Source of the DNA: Lachnospiraceae bacterium
Lineage (GTDB): Bacteria > Bacillota > Clostridia > Lachnospirales > Lachnospiraceae
Direction: 5' to 3'
Length of the DNA: 64,000 bases
Assembly: GCA_017623675.1 (NCBI GenBank)
Contig: JAGAOO010000021.1
Coordinates: 1-64,000 of the forward strand
Notes under the pieces: generated by a model
Told to the model about the DNA's origin: nothing
The model's input: the letters and a program-made list of their open reading frames with translations, nothing else
Databases searched by the model: none
In this document: positions 54,354 to 62,747 of the stretch, piece after piece
How positions within the stretch are numbered: the stretch's first letter is position 1
Layout: the number at the start of each line of letters is the position of its first letter
Position numbers and translations under genes: made by a program

Positions 54354-56384
54354 CTACAAATTCAGTGCCATATCCAGTTTTTCTGATAGTTTATAGTGCT
54401 GAATATGTTCAAAATCATAGTTTTCCCGTTCCAAATATTGTAGAGCAGATTGTGCCTGCTTCAAAATATCTGCGTCACTGTAGATATCCGCCAAATGAAA
54501 AACCATTTCTCCACTTTGACGAACGCCGAAAAAATCTCCAGGTCCCCGTAACCGCAAGTCTTCATTTGCAATATGAAAACCATCATTGGACTGATATAAT
54601 ACATCTAAACGTTCTTTGGCTTCTTCCTTATCAGAAGTATTTATCATAATGCAGTAGGACTGTTCCTTTCCACGTCCTACACGTCCTCGGAGCTGATGAA
54701 GCTGTGCCAGACCAAAACGTTCTGCGTTCTCAATCATCATGACAGTAGCATTCGGATTATCAATACCAACTTCAATAACGGTAGTGGATACTAACACCTG
54801 TATCTCATTTGCATAAAACCGTTCCATAATTCCTGATTTTTCTTTCGCAGACATTTTACCATGGAGATATTCTACCTGTATATATGGACTCAGGTTGGTT
54901 CGAAGATTATCTGCATAATCCACAACATTTTCCATCTCTGTGGATTCACTTCCTTCTACCATCGGACAAATAACATAAGCCTGATGCCCTTTCTCAACCT
55001 CTTTTTCAATAAAATGATGGGCAGTTGGTCTGGATTCTACACCCACCACACAATTCTTAATAGGCAAGCGGGAAGCAGGCATTTCATTCATAATGGAAAT
55101 ATCTAAATCTCCATATAAAATGATAGCAAGTGTTCTTGGTATTGGTGTTGCACTCATAACAAGCACATGGGGTTCTTTCCCTTTATTGGCTAATTGTTCC
55201 CTCTGATGAACACCAAACCGATGCTGTTCATCAGTAATCACCAAAGCCAGCTTCTGATATTCTATTCGTTCCTGTATAATGGCATGGGTACCAATTACGA
55301 TATCCACACTGCCATCCTGTAACCCCTGATAAATTCTCCGTTTCTCTTTTACCGGTGTTGAACCAATCAATAATTCCACATGAACGGAGTAAGGTTCTAA
55401 CTGCTTTTGAAAATTCTCATAATGCTGGGTTGCCAGCACTTCCGTTGGTGCCATAAACGCTCCCTGATAACCGGATTCCACAGTCATTAACAAAGCAAGC
55501 ATAGCTACAATAGTCTTACCGGAACCAACATCACCCTGTACCAGTCGGTTCATAACAGAATCACCGGACATATCCTGTTGTATTTCATCAATGGTCCGCT
55601 TCTGGGCATTGGTAAGTTCATATGGTAAACTTTCTATTAATGACTGACAGGCATCGCCGGCATGAATCGGATAATGATTTTCTATCTTTGCTCGATGCAG
55701 CTCCAGGCGTCGCATGGAAAGCAGGAACAAAAAGAATTCATCAAAAACCAATCTATGCCTTGCCAATTCCAACTGTTGCTCATCCTTCGGAAAATGAATC
55801 TGGCGTACCGCTTCCCTATATTCCATCAAGCCATATCGTTTGGGTATATCCAACGGCAGATATTCTTCCATTTCATGAATTACGCCACCAACCGCTTTCA
55901 TATCTTTCTGAAGTCTTTGATTGGTCAATCCTTCTGTTAAGGAATACACCGGCTGTAATTCTTTACGCTTTTCTAAGTATTTTGCTTCTGTATAGTATTC
56001 CGGATGTTCCATTACTTTTTGATAGTTACGAATGGTAACTGTACCCACGAAAATAAAGGTCTGTCCCACATGGAATACCTTCTTTATAAAAGGCGAATTA
56101 AACCATACCATCTTTATGCTTCCTGTATAATCCTTGGCAGTAAAGGTGGATACGGTCAAAGTCCGCATCTTCTTCATTTCCACATAAGAATTCACCGTTG
56201 CCCGAATGGCTACCCGTTGTCCAATGGGTACCTCTGCAATATCCACCGGTTCTTCATAAGTCAGATAATATCTGGGATAATGCTCTAACAGGTTTTCAAT
56301 CGTGTTAATTTTCAATTTTCGATACAGAGCAGTGGTCTTCTCACCAATCCCCTTAACTTCACTTATAGAATCTGTCAGTTTCAT
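54354..56384 (-). CDS. recG: ATP-dependent DNA helicase RecG
   Basis: RecG remodels stalled forks and branched DNA. It has an N-terminal wedge/OB domain (about 55-150), helicase motif I GDVGSGKTIVAML, motif II with DEQHRFGVHQR (DEQH), the TAT/SAT-type motif VMSATPIPRTLA and motif VI QLRGRVGRG. It is 676 residues, within family length. Confidence 0.97.
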   Translation of the reverse strand: MKLTDSISEVKGIGEKTTALYRKLKINTIENLLEHYPRYYLTYEEPVDIAEVPIGQRVAIRATVNSYVEMKKMRTLTVSTFTAKDYTGSIKMVWFNSPFIKKVFHVGQTFIFVGTVTIRNYQKVMEHPEYYTEAKYLEKRKELQPVYSLTEGLTNQRLQKDMKAVGGVIHEMEEYLPLDIPKRYGLMEYREAVRQIHFPKDEQQLELARHRLVFDEFFLFLLSMRRLELHRAKIENHYPIHAGDACQSLIESLPYELTNAQKRTIDEIQQDMSGDSVMNRLVQGDVGSGKTIVAMLALLMTVESGYQGAFMAPTEVLATQHYENFQKQLEPYSVHVELLIGSTPVKEKRRIYQGLQDGSVDIVIGTHAIIQERIEYQKLALVITDEQHRFGVHQREQLANKGKEPHVLVMSATPIPRTLAIILYGDLDISIMNEMPASRLPIKNCVVGVESRPTAHHFIEKEVEKGHQAYVICPMVEGSESTEMENVVDYADNLRTNLSPYIQVEYLHGKMSAKEKSGIMERFYANEIQVLVSTTVIEVGIDNPNATVMMIENAERFGLAQLHQLRGRVGRGKEQSYCIMINTSDKEEAKERLDVLYQSNDGFHIANEDLRLRGPGDFFGVRQSGEMVFHLADIYSDADILKQAQSALQYLERENYDFEHIQHYKLSEKLDMALNL

Positions 56385-56401
56385 ATCTTCTCCTGAAAAG
56401 A

Positions 56402-56428
56402 AAAAGCTGTTACAAAGTAACAGCTTTT
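56402..56428 (-). terminator. Terminator of rpsU
   Basis: A perfect 12-bp stem AAAAGCTGTTAC/GTAACAGCTTTT with loop TTT is followed on the minus strand by TCTTTTC within a T-rich run. It lies between the rpsU stop codon and the recG start. Confidence 0.85.
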
Positions 56429-56438
56429 CATAAATTTC

Positions 56439-56615
56439 TTATTTGAATTTACGCTTTCTAGCAGCCTCAGACTTCTTCTTACGTCTAACGCTTGGCTTTT
56501 CGTAATGCTCTCTCTTACGAATCTCCTGCTGGATACCTGCCTTAGCACAGTTTCTTTTGAATCTGCGTAAAGCACTATCTAATGTTTCGTTTTCTTTAAC
56601 TACTACGTTCGACAT
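56439..56615 (-). CDS. rpsU: 30S ribosomal protein S21
   Basis: This 58-residue basic protein is a full S21: [20 protein letters not shown] then [20 protein letters not shown]. The start is ATG 56615; the reading frame extends 45 nt upstream but that part covers the leader. It is monocistronic with its own promoter, a leader hairpin just upstream of the ribosome site and a terminator. Confidence 0.98.
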   Translation of the reverse strand: MSNVVVKENETLDSALRRFKRNCAKAGIQQEIRKREHYEKPSVRRKKKSEAARKRKFK

Positions 56616-56637
56616 GACCTCACACCTTACCTCCCTC

Positions 56638-56665
56638 CAGTTGTATATTGTGCAATACATAACTG
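56638..56665 (-). promoter_or_regulatory. Leader hairpin of rpsU
   Basis: The leader folds as CAGTTATGTATTG with CAATATACAACTG: a 13-position stem with one mismatch, one G-U pair and a very short loop. It ends directly before the GGAGGGAGG ribosome site region. It could be an S21 autocontrol element (inference). Confidence 0.45.
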
Positions 56666-56691
56666 TATGGGTATTTTTAGCACTAAGTAAG

Positions 56692-56719
56692 TGTATAACA
56701 AATAGCTGTATTTTGTCAA
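56692..56719 (-). promoter_or_regulatory. Promoter of rpsU
   Basis: The minus strand reads TTGACA, 16 nt, TATACA, about 77 nt upstream of the rpsU start. Confidence 0.75.
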
Positions 56720-56735
56720 CACTATTTAGATACTT

Positions 56736-58022
56736 TTATTCAGAAATTTTAAAATTATATTCATAATCTACAATTTCATATGGACAGTCCGTTACTTTTG
56801 TCAAAGTTTGAATAGTTTTTTGGTAGGAATCCTCAATCCGCACCCAGTCCTTTTCCTCAAGAAAAGCAAAAGCAGCCGGATTCTCATGTGCCTCTACGAC
56901 CGGAACCACACCTATCACATCATCCTTCCAATATACATAAGTCGGAGCAAACCGCCAGCCCACCAGGGTTGTGGTATCTCCTTTCTTTTCAAAATCCATG
57001 TCCATGATCAAACCGATATCCTTCATGACACCACTTTCGTACCGTTGACTGGAAATAAAATTACCCAACGAATAAATAACATATCCTGTCCTTGTGGTAC
57101 CATCCGGATTAGTAATTTCCCGAATTTCCATTGGCTCAACCACATGCGGATGACTGCCTACAATGATATCCGCTCCTGCCTCAAATAGTCGGTCTACACA
57201 CATTTCCTGCCAGGAATCCTGCATTTCCCGATATTCTGTACCAAAATGAATAATCGGCATAACCACATCTACTCCGGCCTCATCTAACGCTCGTACATTT
57301 TCACACATAGCTTCTATCTTAGCGTCTTCATACATCTCTAATGTATTGACCGAAAATGGTGCGGAAGAAGGAACAGGAAGACCATTGGTTGCGTAAGTAT
57401 AGCAGGCAAATCCAAATGTAATTCCATCCACATCAACAATGCATAATTCCTGTTGTTCTTCTTGACTTCTTGCCGTTCCCACATGCTTCATACCAATGGA
57501 ATCCAGATAATTCAAGGTGGAATACACACCTTGAAGACCGGAATCCAAAGAATGATTATTGGCAGTAGCTACCATGTCTACCCCAACATCCTGCAGGTTA
57601 TTTCCCAGCACCTCCGGTGCATTAAACATCGGATAGCAGGCATAGCCCAGTATATCACTGCTGGAACCATTATAACGCCCTGCAAAAGTAGTCTCCAAAT
57701 TACCAAAGGTAAAGTCTGCCTCACTCAGATATGGTTCTACATAAGTAAAACTCTCTGCATAATCAAACGTATCCGTTGCCGAATCATATCCTCTGGTAAT
57801 CTGCCACTGGTGCATCATAATATCTCCAATAGCAGTTAACGTCACTTGCTTCACTGACACATCCGCCCGAAAATCTTCTGACATAACTTCCATAGTTTCC
57901 GGTGCTGTCCACGCCACCTGATACACTTCCTGGTCAGCCTTGGTCCAAATCATGCAGATACCGGTACTTAAAGCCATCAGTATTACGATCTCAACGAAAA
58001 TGATTATTGCCTTTTTCTTCAT
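56736..58022 (-). CDS. CapA-family (PGA_cap) putative metallophosphoesterase
   Basis: An N-terminal signal anchor (about 4-24) precedes the PGA_cap domain: TLTAIGDIMMHQWQI, FGNLETTFAG, ATANNHSLDSGLQGV, VMPIIHFGTEY and GADIIVGSHPHVVEP. Relatives include CapA/PgsA of poly-gamma-glutamate synthesis, but no capB or capC gene is adjacent, so a capsule role is not supported. It is 428 residues with a calcineurin-like fold by motif. It follows alaS by 19 nt. Confidence 0.9.
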   Translation of the reverse strand: MKKKAIIIFVEIVILMALSTGICMIWTKADQEVYQVAWTAPETMEVMSEDFRADVSVKQVTLTAIGDIMMHQWQITRGYDSATDTFDYAESFTYVEPYLSEADFTFGNLETTFAGRYNGSSSDILGYACYPMFNAPEVLGNNLQDVGVDMVATANNHSLDSGLQGVYSTLNYLDSIGMKHVGTARSQEEQQELCIVDVDGITFGFACYTYATNGLPVPSSAPFSVNTLEMYEDAKIEAMCENVRALDEAGVDVVMPIIHFGTEYREMQDSWQEMCVDRLFEAGADIIVGSHPHVVEPMEIREITNPDGTTRTGYVIYSLGNFISSQRYESGVMKDIGLIMDMDFEKKGDTTTLVGWRFAPTYVYWKDDVIGVVPVVEAHENPAAFAFLEEKDWVRIEDSYQKTIQTLTKVTDCPYEIVDYEYNFKISE

Positions 58023-58041
58023 TTGTTCCCTCTTTTATTCA

Positions 58042-60681
58042 TTATGCTAGTTGCTCTGCTAAAACCTCAGCGGCTTTCTCTAACGCCTCCTGAATACCGG
58101 CAGAATTCTTACCACCTGCCTGTGCCATATTCGGACGTCCACCACCGCCGCCACCGACACAAGGTGCAATGGCTTTAATTAAATTACCGGCATGTGCTCC
58201 CTGCTTCATGGCTCCATCTGTTGCCATTACAATCAGGTTCACTTTGCCTTCATTGGAAGATGCCAATACAACAACACCTTCTCCTAAATTGCTCTTCAAC
58301 TGATCTCCTAAATCCCGAAGACCATTCATATCTACTCCATCCACAGCAGTTGCAAGGAATTTCATGCCCTTAATCTCTGTTACCTGGCTGGCAACATCTC
58401 CTAATGCATCCTTGGCTAATTTGCTCTTTAAGGATTCATTTTCACTGGATAACTCCTTCATTTCTGCCATTAAATGGGTTAATTTATCCGTTAAGGTTGC
58501 CGGAGTTGCCTTCACAATCTGGGCAGCCTGATTCAGTTCTTCCTCAACCTGCCTATAATACTTAAATACGCCTTCACCGGTTAAAGCTTCAATTCTACGG
58601 ACGCCTGCAGCCACACCGGATTCTGACAGAATCTTAAATGTCATAATATTGCCGGTATTTGCAACATGAGTACCACCACATAATTCAATCGAAAAATCGC
58701 CCATGGATACAACACGAACTGTGTCACCGTATTTTTCACCAAACAATGCCATGGCACCTGTTTTCTTTGCCTCTTCAATTCCCATAATCTGAGTTACAAC
58801 TGGTAAAGAAGCCTGAATTTCTTCATTTACAATCTGCTCTACCTTAGCAATCTCTTCTGCAGTCATCGGTGAGAAATGAGCAAAGTCAAACCGTAAGCGT
58901 TCCGGTGTTACCAAAGAACCCTTCTGTTCTACATGAGAACCTAAAACCGTCTTTAAAGCCTTCTGTAACAAGTGGGTTGCACTATGATTCTTACAGGTAT
59001 CTGCACGTCCCTTCGTGCATACTTTTAAAGTAACGGTATCTCCAACTTTGAACATACCCTTGGTGACTGTACCAATATGTCCAACCTTACCACCTAACAG
59101 CTTAATCGTTTCCTCTACCCGGAATTCACCATCGGCAGTAACAATCACACCGGTATCACCTTCCTGTCCACCCATGGTAGCATAGAATGGTGTCTGTTCT
59201 ACGAAAATCGTACCATGCTGACCGTCTACAATCGCTTCAGAAATCTCTGTATCGGTTGTTAATACCGTGATTTTAGAATCTGCTACTAAAGTATCATATC
59301 CTACAAATTCAGTTGTGATTGCAGAATTGATTTCATCATATACAGTCGCATCAGCACCCATATAATTCGTAGTCTTTCTGGCAGTACGGGCAGCTATCCT
59401 CTGTTCCTCCATGGCTGCCTTAAATCCATCCTCATCAATATCGTAACCCTTTTCTTCTAAGATTTCCTTGGTTAAATCCAATGGGAATCCATAGGTATCA
59501 TATAACTTAAAGGCATCTGCACCCTCCAAGGTCTTCACACCGTTTGCCGCCATTTCTTCCTCCATGGAAGCCAGAATCGAAAGTCCCTGATCAATTGTCT
59601 TATTAAACTTCGTTTCTTCTTGTGTCAGCACATTGAAAATAAAGTCCTTCTTCTCATCTAATTCCGGATAGCCATCCTTTGAGCCTTCAATCACAGTCTC
59701 AGACAGCTTAGCTAAGAACATGCCGTCAATACCCAACAAACGTCCATGTCTTGCTGCACGACGAATCAGACGACGAAGCACATAACCTCTGCCTTCATTC
59801 GTTGGCATAATACCATCCGAAATCATAAATGTAGCAGAACGGATATGGTCAGTAATCAATCGAATGGAAACATCCTTATTCTCATCTTCCTTATAGGTCA
59901 CATTGGCAAATTCACATACCTTATTACGCAACGCCTGAATGGTATCCACATCAAAAATAGAATCCACATCCTGTACAACAACTGCCAATCGTTCCAATCC
60001 CATACCGGTATCAATATTCTTCTGTACTAATTCTGTATAATTACCCTTGCCGTCATTTTCAAACTGAGTAAATACATTATTCCATACCTCAATGTATCGG
60101 TCACAATCACAACCAACGGTACAGCCCGGCTTTCCGCAACCATACTTTTCGCCACGGTCATAATAGATTTCGGAGCAAGGACCACAAGGACCTGCACCAT
60201 GTTCCCAAAAATTATCTTCCTTGCCAAAACGGAAAATCCGTTCCGCAGGGATACCAATCTTTTTATTCCAGATATCAAATGCCTCATCATCATCCTGATA
60301 CACAGAAGGATACAGACGGTCTGCATCGATACCCACAACCTCTGTTAAGAATTCCCAAGACCAGGCAATTGCTTCATTCTTAAAATAATCTCCAAAGGAA
60401 AAATTACCCAGCATTTCAAAAAAAGTACCATGTCTTGCAGTTTTTCCAACATTTTCAATATCACCGGTACGAATGCACTTCTGGCAGGTAGTCACCCGTC
60501 TTCTTGGCGGAATCTCCTGTCCGGTAAAATAAGGCTTTAATGGTGCCATACCGGAATTGATTAATAACAAACTGTTATCATTATGAGGAATCAAGGAGAA
60601 ACTCTTCATCTTTAAATGCCCCTTGCTCTCAAAAAACTCCAAAAACATTTTTCTTAATTCATTTACGCCATAGCTCTTCAC
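58042..60681 (-). CDS. alaS: Alanyl-tRNA synthetase
   Basis: AlaS charges tRNA-Ala. It has a class II core (NELRKMFLEFFESKGH, LINSGMAPLKPYFTG), the tRNA-recognition region, an editing domain with zinc ligands in NHSATHLL and CGGTHVANTG, and a C-terminal DHHA1 domain (VVVLASSNEGKVNLIVMATD and a Gly-rich loop ending RPNMAQAGG). It is 879 residues. The start codon is GTG 60681 behind AGGAGG. The gene ends 19 nt before the CapA-family gene. No T-box leader is visible upstream. Confidence 0.98.
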   Translation of the reverse strand: MKSYGVNELRKMFLEFFESKGHLKMKSFSLIPHNDNSLLLINSGMAPLKPYFTGQEIPPRRRVTTCQKCIRTGDIENVGKTARHGTFFEMLGNFSFGDYFKNEAIAWSWEFLTEVVGIDADRLYPSVYQDDDEAFDIWNKKIGIPAERIFRFGKEDNFWEHGAGPCGPCSEIYYDRGEKYGCGKPGCTVGCDCDRYIEVWNNVFTQFENDGKGNYTELVQKNIDTGMGLERLAVVVQDVDSIFDVDTIQALRNKVCEFANVTYKEDENKDVSIRLITDHIRSATFMISDGIMPTNEGRGYVLRRLIRRAARHGRLLGIDGMFLAKLSETVIEGSKDGYPELDEKKDFIFNVLTQEETKFNKTIDQGLSILASMEEEMAANGVKTLEGADAFKLYDTYGFPLDLTKEILEEKGYDIDEDGFKAAMEEQRIAARTARKTTNYMGADATVYDEINSAITTEFVGYDTLVADSKITVLTTDTEISEAIVDGQHGTIFVEQTPFYATMGGQEGDTGVIVTADGEFRVEETIKLLGGKVGHIGTVTKGMFKVGDTVTLKVCTKGRADTCKNHSATHLLQKALKTVLGSHVEQKGSLVTPERLRFDFAHFSPMTAEEIAKVEQIVNEEIQASLPVVTQIMGIEEAKKTGAMALFGEKYGDTVRVVSMGDFSIELCGGTHVANTGNIMTFKILSESGVAAGVRRIEALTGEGVFKYYRQVEEELNQAAQIVKATPATLTDKLTHLMAEMKELSSENESLKSKLAKDALGDVASQVTEIKGMKFLATAVDGVDMNGLRDLGDQLKSNLGEGVVVLASSNEGKVNLIVMATDGAMKQGAHAGNLIKAIAPCVGGGGGGRPNMAQAGGKNSAGIQEALEKAAEVLAEQLA

Positions 60682-60716
60682 GTTCTTATCCTCCTGAAAT
60701 TACAGAATTACCGCAA

Positions 60717-60869
60717 TTACTCTGCAGTTTCCTGCTGTTCTTTCTTTTTATTCACTATTTTACGAATTTTAACACCTACAAAAATTCCGGCAACCATAAT
60801 TGCCAGTAATGAAACTGCCTTGACAGAATACTGCACCAGTTCTGTTAAAAATAAGTCCATTCCTTCCAT
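60717..60869 (-). CDS. 50-residue single-span membrane protein
   Basis: A short frame runs ATG (60869) to TAA (60717), behind a strong AAGGAGG site seven bases upstream. It encodes 50 residues: a short N-terminus (MEGMDLFLTEL), one hydrophobic helix (about 15-35, VSLLAIMVAGIFVGV) and a basic then Glu/Gln tail (KIRKIVNKKKEQQETAE). No family recognised. It sits between hisIE (24 nt upstream) and alaS (35 nt downstream), all in one direction. The strong ribosome site and clean helix suggest a real protein. Confidence 0.75.
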   Translation of the reverse strand: MEGMDLFLTELVQYSVKAVSLLAIMVAGIFVGVKIRKIVNKKKEQQETAE

Positions 60870-60893
60870 ATCAAAACCTCCTTTTTACCTGAT

Positions 60894-62135
60894 TTAACGA
60901 CGTTCTACCAATTCTCTGGTAATATCTTCCCAGGTCAGACCTCGTTCCACCATCAAAACCATCATGTGATACAGAAAATCCGAAATCTCATATTTTAATT
61001 CTTCACTATCCGGATTCTTCGCAGCGATTACAATTTCTGTTGCCTCCTCGCCTACTTTTTTCAGAATCTTATCAATACCCTTATCAAACAGATAGTTGGT
61101 ATAGGAACCTTCCTTTGGATTCTTTTTGCGTTCAGCAATCACATCATAATCTTCTTTCAGTATTGTTAACGGATTCTCATCATTATAATCCTTCTTAACC
61201 AAATCCTTAAAAAAGCAGGAATAGCTTCCTGTATGACAGGCAGCACCAATCTGCTCCACCTTTGCCAGAATGGTATCATTATCGCAGTCCAGACTTAAGG
61301 CTTTCACATACTGATAATGACCGGAGGTATCCCCCTTCAACCATAATTCCTGCCGACTTCGGCTGTAATAGGTCATCATTCCGGTTTCAATGGTCTTATT
61401 ATAAGACTCTTCATTCATGTATGCTACCATTAATACCTCACCGGTTTTATAATCCTGAACCACCACCGGAATCAATCCATCCGAATTCAATTTAAACTCT
61501 GAAAAAGGAATCGCTGATGTAAAGGTATTCACCTGTAATCCATCCCCGATAAATGCCTGCTTGATCTCAGTGGCACGCAATCCATCTTCTTCCGATACCA
61601 CTATTCCCATAACACCGGTAGCTTTCAAAAAGTTACCGAGGAAATGATAGTCCTCTACGCCATCCGGTACATGGACAAGAACCGGCACCGGACTAACCGA
61701 TGCAATTGCCTGAATCGTATCCAGATGTTCGCCTATATCACCCTCTACTGCCGCAAACAACTGTCCAAATCCATACGGTATCAGCTTATCTGCATAAGCC
61801 TGCATATCCTTAACATAATATCCGTTAATCATGCCGGAAATCTTCTCAGCACCAAATCTGCCTACCACTTCCTTAATGACTTCTTCCTTTTCTGTCATCA
61901 GACAAACGGACGATGCCCCGGCATACAGAACTTTCTTTACGTCTTCAAACCGTTCCGGCGACATACGCACACACAATGGAACATCCACTGCTCTTGTTAT
62001 TTCCTTAATAATTTCCAAATCCTTTTCACATTCATAGACAAAATGCAGCTCATCAACACCTGCATGCCCCAGTGCCACTGCACTGTCCACTGCCTTTGTC
62101 TGGTCGATCTGGGATACAATTTTTATGTAATCCAT
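60894..62135 (-). CDS. hisI: HisIE with an N-terminal HisA/HisF-like barrel
   Basis: The C-terminal half is the bifunctional histidine enzyme: HisI (about 206-310; SLDCDNDTI and the Cys/His set [11 protein letters not shown]) opens the adenine ring and HisE (about 320-413; [16 protein letters not shown]) releases diphosphate. The N-terminal 205 residues are a TIM-barrel-like domain similar in layout to HisF/HisA ([19 protein letters not shown] beside HisF VPFTVGGG-type strands) but with the phosphate-binding glycines replaced. Its role is unknown and it may be non-catalytic. I chose ATG 62135 behind GGAGG. It lies 10 nt after hisB. Confidence 0.9.
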   Translation of the reverse strand: MDYIKIVSQIDQTKAVDSAVALGHAGVDELHFVYECEKDLEIIKEITRAVDVPLCVRMSPERFEDVKKVLYAGASSVCLMTEKEEVIKEVVGRFGAEKISGMINGYYVKDMQAYADKLIPYGFGQLFAAVEGDIGEHLDTIQAIASVSPVPVLVHVPDGVEDYHFLGNFLKATGVMGIVVSEEDGLRATEIKQAFIGDGLQVNTFTSAIPFSEFKLNSDGLIPVVVQDYKTGEVLMVAYMNEESYNKTIETGMMTYYSRSRQELWLKGDTSGHYQYVKALSLDCDNDTILAKVEQIGAACHTGSYSCFFKDLVKKDYNDENPLTILKEDYDVIAERKKNPKEGSYTNYLFDKGIDKILKKVGEEATEIVIAAKNPDSEELKYEISDFLYHMMVLMVERGLTWEDITRELVERR

Positions 62136-62145
62136 ACCTGCCTCC

Positions 62146-62736
62146 TTAGATTGTACCTTTCGTCGATAATACATCGGTAATTCGAATATCATAAGAAGTC
62201 GCCTCATCTAATGCCTTTGCAAATGCTTTAAAGGTTGCTTCGATGATATGATGATTATTTACTCCATTTAACTGTTTGATATGCAGATTCATGCCTGCTG
62301 CATAGGAAATCGCATAAAAGAATTCCCGTACCATTTCGGTATCAAAATAACCGACTTGGTCTACGGTAAAGGTTTCATCGAACACCAGATAAGGACGTCC
62401 ACTTAAATCAATGGCACAAAGCACCAAAGTTTCATCCATTGGAAGCATAATGGAACCATATCGTTTGATTCCTTTCTTATCACCCAATGCTTTTCGGATT
62501 GCCATACCCAATGCAATGCCCGTATCCTCTATGGTATGATGAGAATCTACAAATAAATCACCTTTTACGGATACCGTCAAATCAAACAAACCATGCTTTG
62601 CAAAGCTGTTCAACATATGGTCTAAAAATCCGATACCGGTATCGATACCGGTTTCACCGGTACCATCAATATTTAGTTCAATCTTAATATCGGTTTCATT
62701 GGTTTTACGGGTTACTGTGGATTTACGATTTGCCAT
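62146..62736 (-). CDS. hisB: Imidazoleglycerol-phosphate dehydratase
   Basis: HisB removes water from IGP to give imidazole acetol phosphate. Two manganese-binding repeats are clear: [16 protein letters not shown] and [19 protein letters not shown], with [12 protein letters not shown] near the start. It is 196 residues, the monofunctional form. It lies between hisD and hisIE. Confidence 0.98.
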   Translation of the reverse strand: MANRKSTVTRKTNETDIKIELNIDGTGETGIDTGIGFLDHMLNSFAKHGLFDLTVSVKGDLFVDSHHTIEDTGIALGMAIRKALGDKKGIKRYGSIMLPMDETLVLCAIDLSGRPYLVFDETFTVDQVGYFDTEMVREFFYAISYAAGMNLHIKQLNGVNNHHIIEATFKAFAKALDEATSYDIRITDVLSTKGTI

Positions 62737-62747
62737 AGTGTTCCTCC

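Noticed and set aside
60682-60716. T-box leader for alaS
   Set aside because: The gap before alaS is only 35 nt and no T-box sequence is present.
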